This document shows positions 45,303 through 56,853 of a stretch of DNA of 64,000 bases, in pieces (position 1 is the first letter of the stretch; each line of letters starts with the position of its first letter). The notes below the pieces were generated by a model. It ran no database searches, was not told where the DNA came from, and was given only the letters and a program-made list of their open reading frames with translations. Made by a program: the position numbers and the translations under genes. The stretch is from Anisakis pegreffii. Lineage: Eukaryota; Nematoda; Chromadorea; Rhabditida; Anisakidae. The DNA is taken from positions 186,001 to 250,000 of the forward strand of contig JAPYMA010000618.1 in the NCBI GenBank assembly GCA_035041965.1, given 5' to 3'.

Positions 45303-48208
45303 TACCCTCAGCTTTGACCAGTAACATATGAATTTCTTCACATCAGTCGATCGAGCAGAATCTCTGCATTCAGAATAATATATATTTTGTCGGGCGATTT
45401 CGCTTAGTTGAGGAGCTATAGCTATTTGATTAAAGCTATCTGAACTGGCGCTGAGGCGCTCATTGATATGCATTTGATCACTTTAGATCAACGCATGTTA
45501 TGCATCACTGTAGGAATATGGGTACATTCAAGCCTACCGTCTTCTCAAGTTTGCCCGGAAACGTATTCAAATTTGTACATCGTTCGATTGAGCAGAATCT
45601 CTGCTTCCTAAAAATGAAAAGCTCACGAGAAAATTCCGCCTCTGCGAGGAGATATAGCTATTTTTCTGATGCTATAGGGGTTGGCACATTCAAACCTACC
45701 GTACCCTCAGCTTTGACCAGTAACATATGAATTTCTTCACATCAGTCGATCGAGCAGAATCTCTGCATTCAGAATAATATATATTTTGTCGGGCGATTTC
45801 GCTTAGTTGAGGAGCTATAGCTATTTGATTAAAGCTATCTGAACTGGCGCTGAGGCGCTCATTGATATGCATTTGATCACTTTAGATCAACGCATGTTAT
45901 GCATCACTGTAGGAATATGGGTACATTCAAGCCTACCGTCTTCTCAAGTTTGCCCGGAAACGTATTCAAATTTGTACATCGTTCGATTGAGCAGAATCTC
46001 TGCTTCCTAAAAATGAAAAGCTCACGAGAAAATTCCGCCTCTGCGAGGAGATATAGCTATTTTTCTGATGCTATAGGGGTTGGCACATTCAAACCTACCG
46101 TACCCTCAGCTTTGACCAGTAACATATGAATTTCTTCACATCAGTCGATCGAGCAGAATCTCTGCATTCAGAATAATATATATTTTGTCGGGCGATTTCG
46201 CTTAGTTGAGGAGCTATAGCTATTTGATTAAAGCTATCTGAACTGGCGCTGAGGCGCTCATTGATATGCATTTGATCACTTTAGATCAACGCATGTTATG
46301 CATCACTGTAGGAATATGGGTACATTCAAGCCTACCGTCTTCTCAAGTTTGCCCGGAAACGTATTCAAATTTGTACATCGTTCGATTGAGCAGAATCTCT
46401 GCTTCCTAAAAATGAAAAGCTCACGAGAAAATTCCGCCTCTGCGAGGAGATATAGCTATTTTTCTGATGCTATAGGGGTTGGCACATTCAAACCTACCGT
46501 ACCCTCAGCTTTGACCAGTAACATATGAATTTCTTCACATCAGTCGATCGAGCAGAATCTCTGCATTCAGAATAATATATATTTTGTCGGGCGATTTCGC
46601 TTAGTTGAGGAGCTATAGCTATTTGATTAAAGCTATCTGAACTGGCGCTGAGGCGCTCATTGATATGCATTTGATCACTTTAGATCAACGCATGTTATGC
46701 ATCACTGTAGGAATATGGGTACATTCAAGCCTACCGTCTTCTCAAGTTTGCCCGGAAACGTATTCAAATTTGTACATCGTTCGATTGAGCAGAATCTCTG
46801 CTTCCTAAAAATGAAAAGCTCACGAGAAAATTCCGCCTCTGCGAGGAGATATAGCTATTTTTCTGATGCTATAGGGGTTGGCACATTCAAACCTACCGTA
46901 CCCTCAGCTTTGACCAGTAACATATGAATTTCTTCACATCAGTCGATCGAGCAGAATCTCTGCATTCAGAATAATATATATTTTGTCGGGCGATTTCGCT
47001 TAGTTGAGGAGCTATAGCTATTTGATTAAAGCTATCTGAACTGGCGCTGAGGCGCTCATTGATATGCATTTGATCACTTTAGATCAACGCATGTTATGCA
47101 TCACTGTAGGAATATGGGTACATTCAAGCCTACCGTCTTCTCAAGTTTGCCCGGAAACGTATTCAAATTTGTACATCGTTCGATTGAGCAGAATCTCTGC
47201 TTCCTAAAAATGAAAAGCTCACGAGAAAATTCCGCCTCTGCGAGGAGATATAGCTATTTTTCTGATGCTATAGGGGTTGGCACATTCAAACCTACCGTAC
47301 CCTCAGCTTTGACCAGTAACATATGAATTTCTTCACATCAGTCGATCGAGCAGAATCTCTGCATTCAGAATAATATATATTTTGTCGGGCGATTTCGCTT
47401 AGTTGAGGAGCTATAGCTATTTGATTAAAGCTATCTGAACTGGCGCTGAGGCGCTCATTGATATGCATTTGATCACTTTAGATCAACGCATGTTATGCAT
47501 CACTGTAGGAATATGGGTACATTCAAGCCTACCGTCTTCTCAAGTTTGCCCGGAAACGTATTCAAATTTGTACATCGTTCGATTGAGCAGAATCTCTGCT
47601 TCCTAAAAATGAAAAGCTCACGAGAAAATTCCGCCTCTGCGAGGAGATATAGCTATTTTTCTGATGCTATAGGGGTTGGCACATTCAAACCTACCGTACC
47701 CTCAGCTTTGACCAGTAACATATGAATTTCTTCACATCAGTCGATCGAGCAGAATCTCTGCATTCAGAATAATATATATTTTGTCGGGCGATTTCGCTTA
47801 GTTGAGGAGCTATAGCTATTTGATTAAAGCTATCTGAACTGGCGCTGAGGCGCTCATTGATATGCATTTGATCACTTTAGATCAACGCATGTTATGCATC
47901 ACTGTAGGAATATGGGTACATTCAAGCCTACCGTCTTCTCAAGTTTGCCCGGAAACGTATTCAAATTTGTACATCGTTCGATTGAGCAGAATCTCTGCTT
48001 CCTAAAAATGAAAAGCTCACGAGAAAATTCCGCCTCTGCGAGGAGATATAGCTATTTTTCTGATGCTATAGGGGTTGGCACATTCAAACCTACCGTACCC
48101 TCAGCTTTGACCAGTAACATATGAATTTCTTCACATCAGTCGATCGAGCAGAATCTCTGCATTCAGAATAATATATATTTTGTCGGGCGATTTCGCTTAG
48201 TTGAGGAG
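45303..48208. repeat. 399-bp satellite array, about 7.3 near-identical copies
   Basis: TACCCTCAGCTTTGACCAG recurs at 45303 and 45702 and then every 399 bp to the end of the array, and all stretches I compared between copies are the same. Each unit is a dimer. TCGATYGAGCAGAATCTCTG occurs twice per unit, 237 and 162 bp apart, followed in both halves by GAGGAG..ATAGCTATTT and a CATTCAARCCTACCGT block, so the longer half is the shorter monomer with about 75 bp extra. That extra part includes TGATCACTTTAGATCA, a small inverted repeat. Each unit has the same 76-codon open frame, which I regard as chance repeated seven times. Identity indicates recent expansion or homogenisation. Confidence 0.95.
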
Positions 48209-51200
48209 ATATTGCTATTTTCATAAAGTTCAATTAGCGACGAGCGCAATGGCGATTATCCAAATACACTGTATCACTTATACAGCTGATTCAATAAGTT
48301 AAGTGAATATGAAAGTGAATTGAATGAATCAATATCAAACATTGAAATTTTTGCTTGTTTATCCAGTGTTTGAGGTATATCAACGTCTTGTTTGCGTTTA
48401 CATTTGTTTATTTTTGTGCAGCCGTTAGAGCACGTGTGAAGTCAATTCGCTTCCTAAAGTTTACTCTACTATATGAAACTTGAGCATCTGGCAAATCGAT
48501 TCGTCTACAACTTATCTAGGTTCTTGTGCCATTTCAAGTTTTCCCCACCGATTCACGGTCAATCTTTTCTCAGTTACATCTTGGTAGTGCACATTATCTC
48601 TCTGATTTCATTTAGTTAAAAATATTTCGCTCTTTCCGCTTAAAAACGCGCCTGAAGTGTACGCACCGTAAGTCAACAGGTAGCCATCATTCGTGGATTT
48701 TCTTGAATTCATGAAAGTTTAACAGACATTCGATTGAACGAATTGTGTACTCCTCCATTTCTTTGTCTATTGATCGAATTTTTTTGCTGCATTTGCATGT
48801 AAACTAATCAGGGATTTTGTTTTCCTTGGAGCGTTCTCTATTTCTAGTGTTCCGTCAGAATGTTCACAAAAAAACGGCCAGCTTTTTTTTAGCGACTAGT
48901 GAGCAGTTTACGAATGCATTTCAAGTAGTGCTTCTGTTATTGTTCATTGAAGCTGATTCAGTGCGCAATCAGTGATGGGTCGATGACGTTCAGTTGAATT
49001 CCGTGAGTGAAATTAGTGGGATGAATAATTTTGAACTGATGCGACATTGTGAATGCAATTTTATTTGACCAGCAGTTCTGTGAAACTCTGAAATGACGAA
49101 CTTATTAGGCCGTCACAGCAGTTAACACCTTTCGCATCTCACTTTCTCGATTAATCCGCATAAACTGCTCATGTGAATGTCACAAATGAATTTGTTTTTA
49201 GCAACTCATTTGTTTGATTAATTGCTGTTGCGCGTGATTACCATCGTTTCTTCACTCAATGCATATACTATGAATAGAGATCGACCTATTTTGTTCTGAT
49301 GAGGACATTTTATATTGCAGATGTGTAATTGAATGATCCTTTAAAATATGCAGCTCTGAAAATTTTTGATGATATATCATGAATATGGCTTATAGACGCC
49401 GACAAAGGGTTACTCAAATGTAACGCACTTGAAAATTTTGGTTTCTATTGATCTGTGAGGGACTCAGTGTTCTGTAGAATTCACCAAACGTTGGAGAGCT
49501 GAAAAGTTGCAGGTTCAGGATCTTATAGGGAGCAACTAATCAAAGATCTTATAGTTCACGACAATCTTCAAGGATGATGTCTCATTTGAAATCCTCAGAG
49601 TGTTATCGCACAAGATTTGTGACAAATCTTCGAAATGAATTCACAGTCGTTCATCGTTACGTTAGACCCAACTGAACTGCGAGATTCTCTGAAATGCAAA
49701 CATTTCATTTGTTTGTTCATAGATCGTTCACGCCATCACCGATTACTTAAACACAAGAATGTTGTTGTTCAACTGCTAACACTTCTTAAATTACTCGATC
49801 ACGAATAATGCGATGTTGTCGTTTATTTGTGTACTGCTCACTATAATCTGCTGCTTTCTCATCACAACAAATACTTACGTTAGATACTTTCGATACTGTT
49901 CGACGACTTTTTTATTGTTGTTATTACGTTGTAGATGTTGTTAATTGCTTTTTCAGAATCTTATTTTTGTGCTGATTACTGCTGCTTTGCCGTCAGCTAT
50001 ATTGCTCTTAAGAACTTCATTACAAATATCTAGTATCGCAACACTCGTGTCATCATTGTCATTGCTATTATTATCAGTGTTTTGATGCTTTTTATCTCGT
50101 TTGCACTTGTGAAGCTTCCTAAATGGGTTATCTGCATTGGATGTTATCGTAACCTATCGTAGTAGTCATTGTTGTCAATGTTCTATGACATCAACGATCA
50201 AAATCTCAACATTTCAGTCGACAGTCTCACCGAACGGAAGCGTCAAAGATCAAACACTGGCAGGTGGATGATCTAGTGCATAGAAAGTGTCAGTCGCAAT
50301 CAATCAGAGGTGTTCTAAGCCTACAACTCTAATACCATTGCGCTTTCACATACAATCCGTTGACATGATTTCACATCAGTGAATGAGATTGAATAAATAT
50401 TCATATATTAAAGCACTGAATTGAAATCGATTTGTTTCATGGAATTGAATCGTTCACACCGACAGGCGATTGTGTTTGACTGAGTTTTCAGCGCTGAACA
50501 CAACTCCGAGTATTAGTCGAAAGTGGCGACAATTCTATTTCACTGTATTTGCGACCCCGTCAACTGTATTTCACTCGGTTGTTTTGGCTTCATATTCGAC
50601 ACATTCACTGACGGCTATTTATTTGAACTATACTTTACTGTGTTTACGATAATCAGTTTTATGTTAACGTCAAATGTGAATACGGAAAATTGGTGACAGC
50701 AGTGAACAATCATTTCGCGTTAAAGTGAATAGAGTTTATTAATTGGATTTTCATTCAATTGCTACGTCAACGTCACACAAATTTGAAAGCGCTCAATTGT
50801 ACTGTGCAAAACTTCGTTGAACACAAATGGTTGGTCATTCATTGTTCACTGCAATTTTCTTGGCATTTGCTTATTCATTGTTCAGCCGTTTCTCTGGACG
50901 TCAACTGCAGTTTGTGCAATAGTTGACGAGTTCCTATTGGCTATGAATTTTGCAGACATAATCCTCTTGATTTTTTGACTCTTCCTGAGATTCCGCGAGT
51001 GATTAGTTGCACATCTCTTAATTCAATCTCCTAAAGATCCTTGTATGGCGGTCATTTGATGATTTAGATGAATATATGCTTAATGCATATATTTATCGAA
51101 AAACTGCAAAACCGGTCTTGCTGCAAAGGCAAGACAGCAATGAACAGCTGTAATGGCCACTAGCATCAACACAATCCTAAATACAAACCGTGCAGAAACA

Positions 51201-52012
51201 ATAGCTTTAAGAACATGGAAGAATTTATTGCAATATTAGAAGGATTTACTGCAATGGATAACGAAAAAAGGATGATTCAGATCATTTGGATAAACAATAG
51301 AAATTGCGAAACACTTTAGTGTTTAGTGGGATTTTCTGCATGAAACGTCTCTGATGGATAGGGCATGCTTTGTCAGAGACTGTCTTTGATTGAGTTCGAC
51401 ACGTCTGATATTGAGGTGAGCGACCAAATGCGTATAATCGTTGGAATTGAGCGATACGCAAATTGAATCGCATCCGAGTTTCGCTCATTTGACTTCGCAC
51501 ATTCACGAATATAGCATATTTTTTTGCATTTTAAACCAGCAGAATGCGAAAATCAAATGTTCCACTCTCATCAGTTGCAAAAACTGAACGAAAATTTTTC
51601 AATTGCATATGACAATTTCAATGGTAATTAGTTCTTGAATATTCGAAGATGTTTTTTCTTGAATGCATACAATCCACTCTACGTTCGATGATGCATTTCA
51701 AGCAATTCACAAGTATTGTGATCCAATATAAGCACTTAACTTGAGCAGATGGCGTTGCGGAGAAAAAACTAAAACTCCATTATGATCCCTCTTGTTCGAC
51801 CGCTACGAGGCAATCTTATTTGAGAAGCAAAAAGTGATTGTACAAAATTAGGTAATTTTCACGATAAAACTTTCAAGTATTATTAATAATACACGAACGC
51901 AAAAAATTTCCCTCGAAGAAATTGTGCATTTTTAATGGCATCTAAACATGATTTGACGTCGTTTCATTGCTCATCTTCTTCAATCACTCATATTGATCGA
52001 TGTGTTTCCATT
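48209..52012. other. Long non-coding stretch, no supported gene
   Basis: About 3.8 kb of T/G-rich DNA on the plus strand. Open frames at 50470-50652 (plus) and 51282-51506 (minus) lack splice support. No repeats beyond short AT tracts. Confidence 0.45.
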
Positions 52013-52303
52013 TTAGTTGAACGGTAACAACAACAGCAACAACAATAGCGACGAAACTTCCGAGAATCTTTTCACAGCGCATTCCTCTTTAAAATTGATT
52101 TCATCCATGAGTTGAGTCATTTTTCGCATGTTTCTGAGCACAATAGAATTGATTCGGTTCAACTGCAACAATGGAATTATCAATAGTGTTTTGTTAAGAA
52201 ACTGATTGTGAGCAATTTTTTGTTTGTGGTTCAAATTTTCCCTCTTCGAACAATTACATTCTTCAGAATCAGTCATTTTCGAGCCACATTCTATCGAAAC
52301 CAT
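52013..52303 (-). CDS. Possible small protein (96 aa) with hydrophobic Leu-rich tail
   Basis: ATG at 52303, stop TAA at 52013, single exon, preceded by an ATTTCATCAG acceptor-like motif about 11 bases upstream. The start is Cys/Ser/Lys-rich (MVSIECGSKMTDSEECNCSK), the middle is helical (RINSIVLRNMRKMTQLMDEI), and the end is eight consecutive Leu encoded by a CAA/CAG-type triplet repeat (52022-52045). The tail resembles a tail anchor or may simply be the triplet repeat read through. No family is recognised. Confidence 0.3.
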   Translation of the reverse strand: MVSIECGSKMTDSEECNCSKRENLNHKQKIAHNQFLNKTLLIIPLLQLNRINSIVLRNMRKMTQLMDEINFKEECAVKRFSEVSSLLLLLLLLPFN

Positions 52304-53045
52304 TCGAAAAACTGATGAAATTTTCCAGCGATCAACAGCATCTCAGTGCATCACTACGCCTAACATAGCATAACATCACATATAGCTCACCTAATTTGCA
52401 TTCCAAATAATTTTTCATGCGACGTTACCAATTGACTGTGCACATGTTAGTGTAGGGCCTTCTCCTTGTCGACACGTGATCATATGTGAGCTTTTGTGAG
52501 CTTATGCAGAAACAACTGTGAGCTTTTACATTATCATCACCATCGTCGTCATTTTTCGACCATCATAAAAATGCACGTTTAATCGAATGCTATCGCTAAT
52601 GTCTATGCATGGTATTCATGATTCGTTCAGTACCTTTACACTTGACTGTGTATGATTTATGGAGACAATTTCACAATCGGCCGTGATAATTCTATGATTC
52701 ATCCGTTGTTGCATCACGACAACTGACTAACATTCTGCATAGTGGCTTTGCTTTAACTATTCTAACGAATAAACTGCTTCCGTACAATTTGTCTCATCAC
52801 GCAGTTGATTTCTGAATTCAGTCGGTGGAAACTGAATGGTATTCGTTGGCTGATAACAATATTGAGGTCAATTTCGTTCATGAACAATCTCAAATCCATT
52901 CTGCATCTGCCACAGAGTAGGATGTATTCTTTGAATGTGTTTTTTTAATGTATTCGCATTCAGAATACAGCAAACTTTTAGAATACCTCATGTGGATGTT
53001 TACGCGTTAATGTCGTGAAGGGAACATAACAAGACCAACCCGACA
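52304..53045. other. Intergenic, nothing recognised
   Basis: No coding frame or repeat of note. Confidence 0.4.
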
Positions 53046-54510
53046 ATGCGAGAATACGTATGGATCATAGTGATCATTGGTGCTATTTTGGTGTTGGCCA
53101 CGTTGATCATCTCGATTTGCATTGTGTTCTGTAAATCCAACAATATTCAACGCTCAAATCGTCGTCGCATCAGCCCAAAAACGCTCGTTCAACCGATCAC
53201 GGCCACACCAATCAGTGTACCGATCGAGTCTCAACTTCCTGTACAAACATCACAATCCCCAACGGAAACACACCTAACAATACCGTCAACTGGTCGTGAG
53301 TTTATTTTGATTGTTCCAACTTCATGGAAGCTTTTCTGACAATGTATAGAGGTAGAATATGCTTTTGTTCAGCTTCAGTCAGCTAGGGAGATGGATGCGT
53401 CGATGACAATTGTGGTCATTGTTTACTCGTTAGCGATGATCCAAGTTTTCAGCTGAAATGAAGAGAGCCTGATCGACTACGGTTCATTCAAGCTTGATTT
53501 GAAGCTTTACATTCGATTCGGAATTTTTCTATATAATATGAAGGGACTATCAGGCAGACTGTGAGTTCCTCCCAAAAGCCAAATTCAGATGATCATGAAA
53601 TCCGATTTGAACAAACCAATAAATCCGTTCAATATCAGAAAAGCTTAATCATAGTTTAGAGGGAAGGAATGGTTCGAGAACTTTACGAGGTCGTAGTTCA
53701 GCCCCATCCATGATGATGATGAGGAACAATGCAGCCACTGTGAATGGTTTTGCATCACCTGAACCTGAAACCGCCTTCACTAATGATGATTGTTTTAATA
53801 TGAGACCGAAAGCGGTTCGATCACTCTCAACCATCTCTGGACGGGTTTCGGGTAGGCCTATTTTGATTACATTGGTCATTTGCTTCTACCCTCATATTCA
53901 CTTGCTCGTTCCTTGTACAATATTATGAATAAATGCATGAGATGTCGTAGCACTTGTGTGTGTGTGTGTGTGATTGTAGTAATGATTAAAGAAATAATCA
54001 CAAATGAATGGCATTGAAATTGCAATCCAACAAAACGGTTGATCATATTCGAGTAAAAATTAAAGTGTTACGAGAAAAAAATTACAACAGTGACATTATA
54101 ACTTGAAATTGCAATAATAAGAATAAAGATTAATCATTGTTGACGTGCAAAAGAAGTGTTGACTTGTTGACGTGAAATTAATTAAATATTAATCATTGTT
54201 CATAATAAACCTAAGATATCTTCCTGTTGCAGCCAATCACGACGATCGACCATTTGGCAGTACTTTCATGCTACGTCCACGCCGAAGTACAGAATTCGTT
54301 GATCGTGATCCGATATCTGATGAATCAAGATGTGATTATTTGGATTTGTTAGATTTTGGTTCATTGCAGCAGTCCAAATCCGAGCATGAACTCACATCGG
54401 TTGCTAAGGGTACTCTACAAGCAGCACAGCCCCTACAAGGAGCACGGCGACCGCATTTCGGTAGTGTTGAGTGTATACATCGAGAAGATATTCGTTACTT
54501 ACATTCTTAA
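53046..54510 (+). CDS. Single-pass membrane protein with short ectodomain and disordered cytoplasmic tail (239 aa)
   Basis: Exons 53046-53295, 53660-53851 and 54233-54510 (TAA), both introns in phase 1. After MREY comes one membrane helix (VWIIVIIGAILVLATLIISI), then CIVFCK and a basic cluster (SNRRRI), which by the positive-inside rule places the C-terminal 200 residues in the cytoplasm. That tail is Ser/Pro/Thr/Arg-rich with LRPRRSTEF and an acidic stretch DPISDESRCDYLDLLDFG. No domain is recognised. It could be a nematode-specific membrane adaptor; this is guesswork. A (GT)n run of about 18 bases lies in intron 2 near 53955. Confidence 0.6.
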
Positions 54511-55581
54511 TCATCAACAATGTAACTAATTTACTGTGTTTTCTCGAATGTGATTGTTCATATTCCATGCACTTCGCTTTACATTTGTGTTTTTATGCTC
54601 GTCGCAATGTGTGTAATATTGCATCTTAACGATTCGTTCCCATTTGTATTCCTTACTTTGATGTATTCATTCTCTTAAGCTTGGCGCTTTCCGATGAATT
54701 TGCGACAAGATTTGATTTATGATCAAATTTGATGCTTTCAATGGGCCTAAGAACTAAGCACTTCAACCGGTTACCAACATCGCTTTCACTATATGTCAGA
54801 GCAAAAAGATAAGCGGATGACGATGTAAATATTGATATTTTAAATGTGTATTATACAGAAGGTTTGCTGAAAATATCCTTTGAAAGAAATTCTATTGAAA
54901 CGATTAGTTCGCGGAAACTTGCTCCTTCTACAGACATATCTACCACTTTAGAGCAGGAAGGTCCAATAAAATTCACTCATTTTGCTGTACCCAATGACGC
55001 AGGAATATTTGTTTGTTTTCGCTAATTCTGTGCAGTGTTTGAAACGACAGCACCTCGATTTTGAAAGGTGCAACCGAAAAAAAAAACCACAAAGGAAGTT
55101 GGTTAAATAAAACTCAGATTCTAAAAATGGCTCAGTCTAACGTTCTGATGGCCGAAAATATTTGTTAGAAGTGCTGTGTCTTCAAGGACGGATCCCTTGC
55201 AAGTGTGACTTTCATGTAGTCCTCGTAAGATTTTTCGACGACACGATTCCACCGCTTCTCATTGGCAAATGTATAACATCAGCAGGAAACCATAGCAAAA
55301 GGATGCTTTTTGATTGTACGGTAATTTCAGTTGACCAGAACTTCAGTCAATATGTTGCAAATTTTCAAGAAACAACGAATTCTAGGAGATTCTTTTATTT
55401 CATTTGGAACAGTTTCTAGGATCATAAAGGTTTTAAATGCTGGAAATCCAGAAGCAGCTTGGCACACATGGTCAAAACCATCTGTATTGAATAATTACGT
55501 GTTAATTGTGATCGTCTAGAAGCGTAATGCCATTCATAAAGGATAGTTTCTTGACACTATACAACTGAAAGCGAAATGGTT
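54511..55581. other. Intergenic, no supported gene
   Basis: Plus-strand open frames at 55162-55419 and 55331-55519 have no splice or family support. The right part includes the 3' flank of SXP/RAL-2 gene C. Confidence 0.4.
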
Positions 55582-56853
55582 TCAGTTTTGCAGTTTGAGT
55601 ATTTTGTCGAGTGCTTCCTGTTCGTGAGCTTGCATGTATTTGTTGATTTCAGCAGTCACATGCTTAGGAGTCTTGCTCATCACGACCTTCATTGCGGCCT
55701 TAGCTTGAGGTACCGTTTGACCCTTGTTCTTCACCACTGCGGCCATCTGATTGATCGCATCTTTTGCTTCAGGGCTGAGCGATGAGGATTTAACTCTGGT
55801 CAATGCTTGCTGGATCAAATCCTTCAGTCCCTTTCCGAAGTGATCTAGTTTTGCCTGAAGTTGCGTTGTTTTTATTGCTTGTACACTCGACATTCCAAAT
55901 TTCCAGTCTCACTGAATTTTCGATGTTCAAGTCCCCTCGCAAAAAATTCTTATTCATTGTACTTATAGAACTGTTGAGCTGTGAAATGCTTTCAGTCATT
56001 CACATCTGAGCTCTCAAAAATTTTAAATCATCCGGAATACGATTGCATTGCAGATTAAATACTTTTAAGAAACATCTCATGAAAGTAAATCTTTTTATGA
56101 GAATGATTTCGAATAATCGAAGTCAATTGAAAATCAATCAGTTATGCCGCTGGTGAGCGTTGACTTCTAAGGTTTCTACGCAATTCGTGTGGACTCAGCA
56201 GTAAACGATCCAATCAACACAACATTCATCAATGTAATTGCAAAGAAAGAAGAATTATTCAAGAGAACAGTCTATCCTCCGTTAGTTCGATCGTGAAACC
56301 AGTTTGATGTTTTGCGTACGAGTGCAACAACATCAGTCATTATTACAATATCAGATGCTCACTCATAATTCACTTTTCAATCCATCATGAAATGATTTTT
56401 GCATGAGTTTTTTTTCGCAACCCCGGTGGAACCGCATTATTTTGCATGATATCATGGCATCAAATGCGACAAAATACATGAAGTAAAGACCCGCTCGGAA
56501 CGCTAAAAAGGCATTCAAATTAGATTAGGAAAGAACACTTGCATTCGTCTCCTTTAGAAGGTGATTTCTTAACGTGTTAACCTTAATGAGCTTCACATAA
56601 TAACCTTTGTGGCTGGTCCTTGTTTTGCAGCCCATTCGTGGAGCTTTGCCTCGATTTGTGCAATTGTGAGCGTTTGGTCTGAGACGATCGCTTCGAATTC
56701 TGTTTTAGCTTGTGGACTGAGACCGGACAGAAATTGCGGCATAATAGTTTCAAGAACTTGGAATGGTTGCTTCATTAAAACTTTATGCATGTTGATCGCA
56801 TTCACGCTCAGAGCGCACAAACACAGGAAACCCAAAATGGCTAGCGTTTGCAT
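55582..56853 (-). CDS. SXP/RAL-2 (DUF148) family secreted protein, gene C
   Basis: Exons 56853-56605 and 55854-55582 (TAA), phase 0, 173 residues. A signal peptide (MQTLAILGFLCLCALSVNAI) precedes a helical body with LSPQAKTEFEAIVSDQTLT and the family motif HEWAAKQGPATK immediately before the intron. Exon 2 continues with AKLDHFGKGLKDLIQQ, then LSPEAKDAINQM and a Lys-rich C-terminus. This is the most typical DUF148 member of the three. Intron position after the WAxKQG motif and phase match genes A and B, about 35 kb away. The family is nematode-secreted and often antigenic; biochemical role unknown. Confidence 0.88.

Noticed and set aside
45500..48124. Seven identical 76-codon open frames at 399-bp spacing
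   Set aside because: Each is the same chance frame inside a satellite unit. The unit also contains non-coding diverged monomers and there is no sign of splicing or selection.
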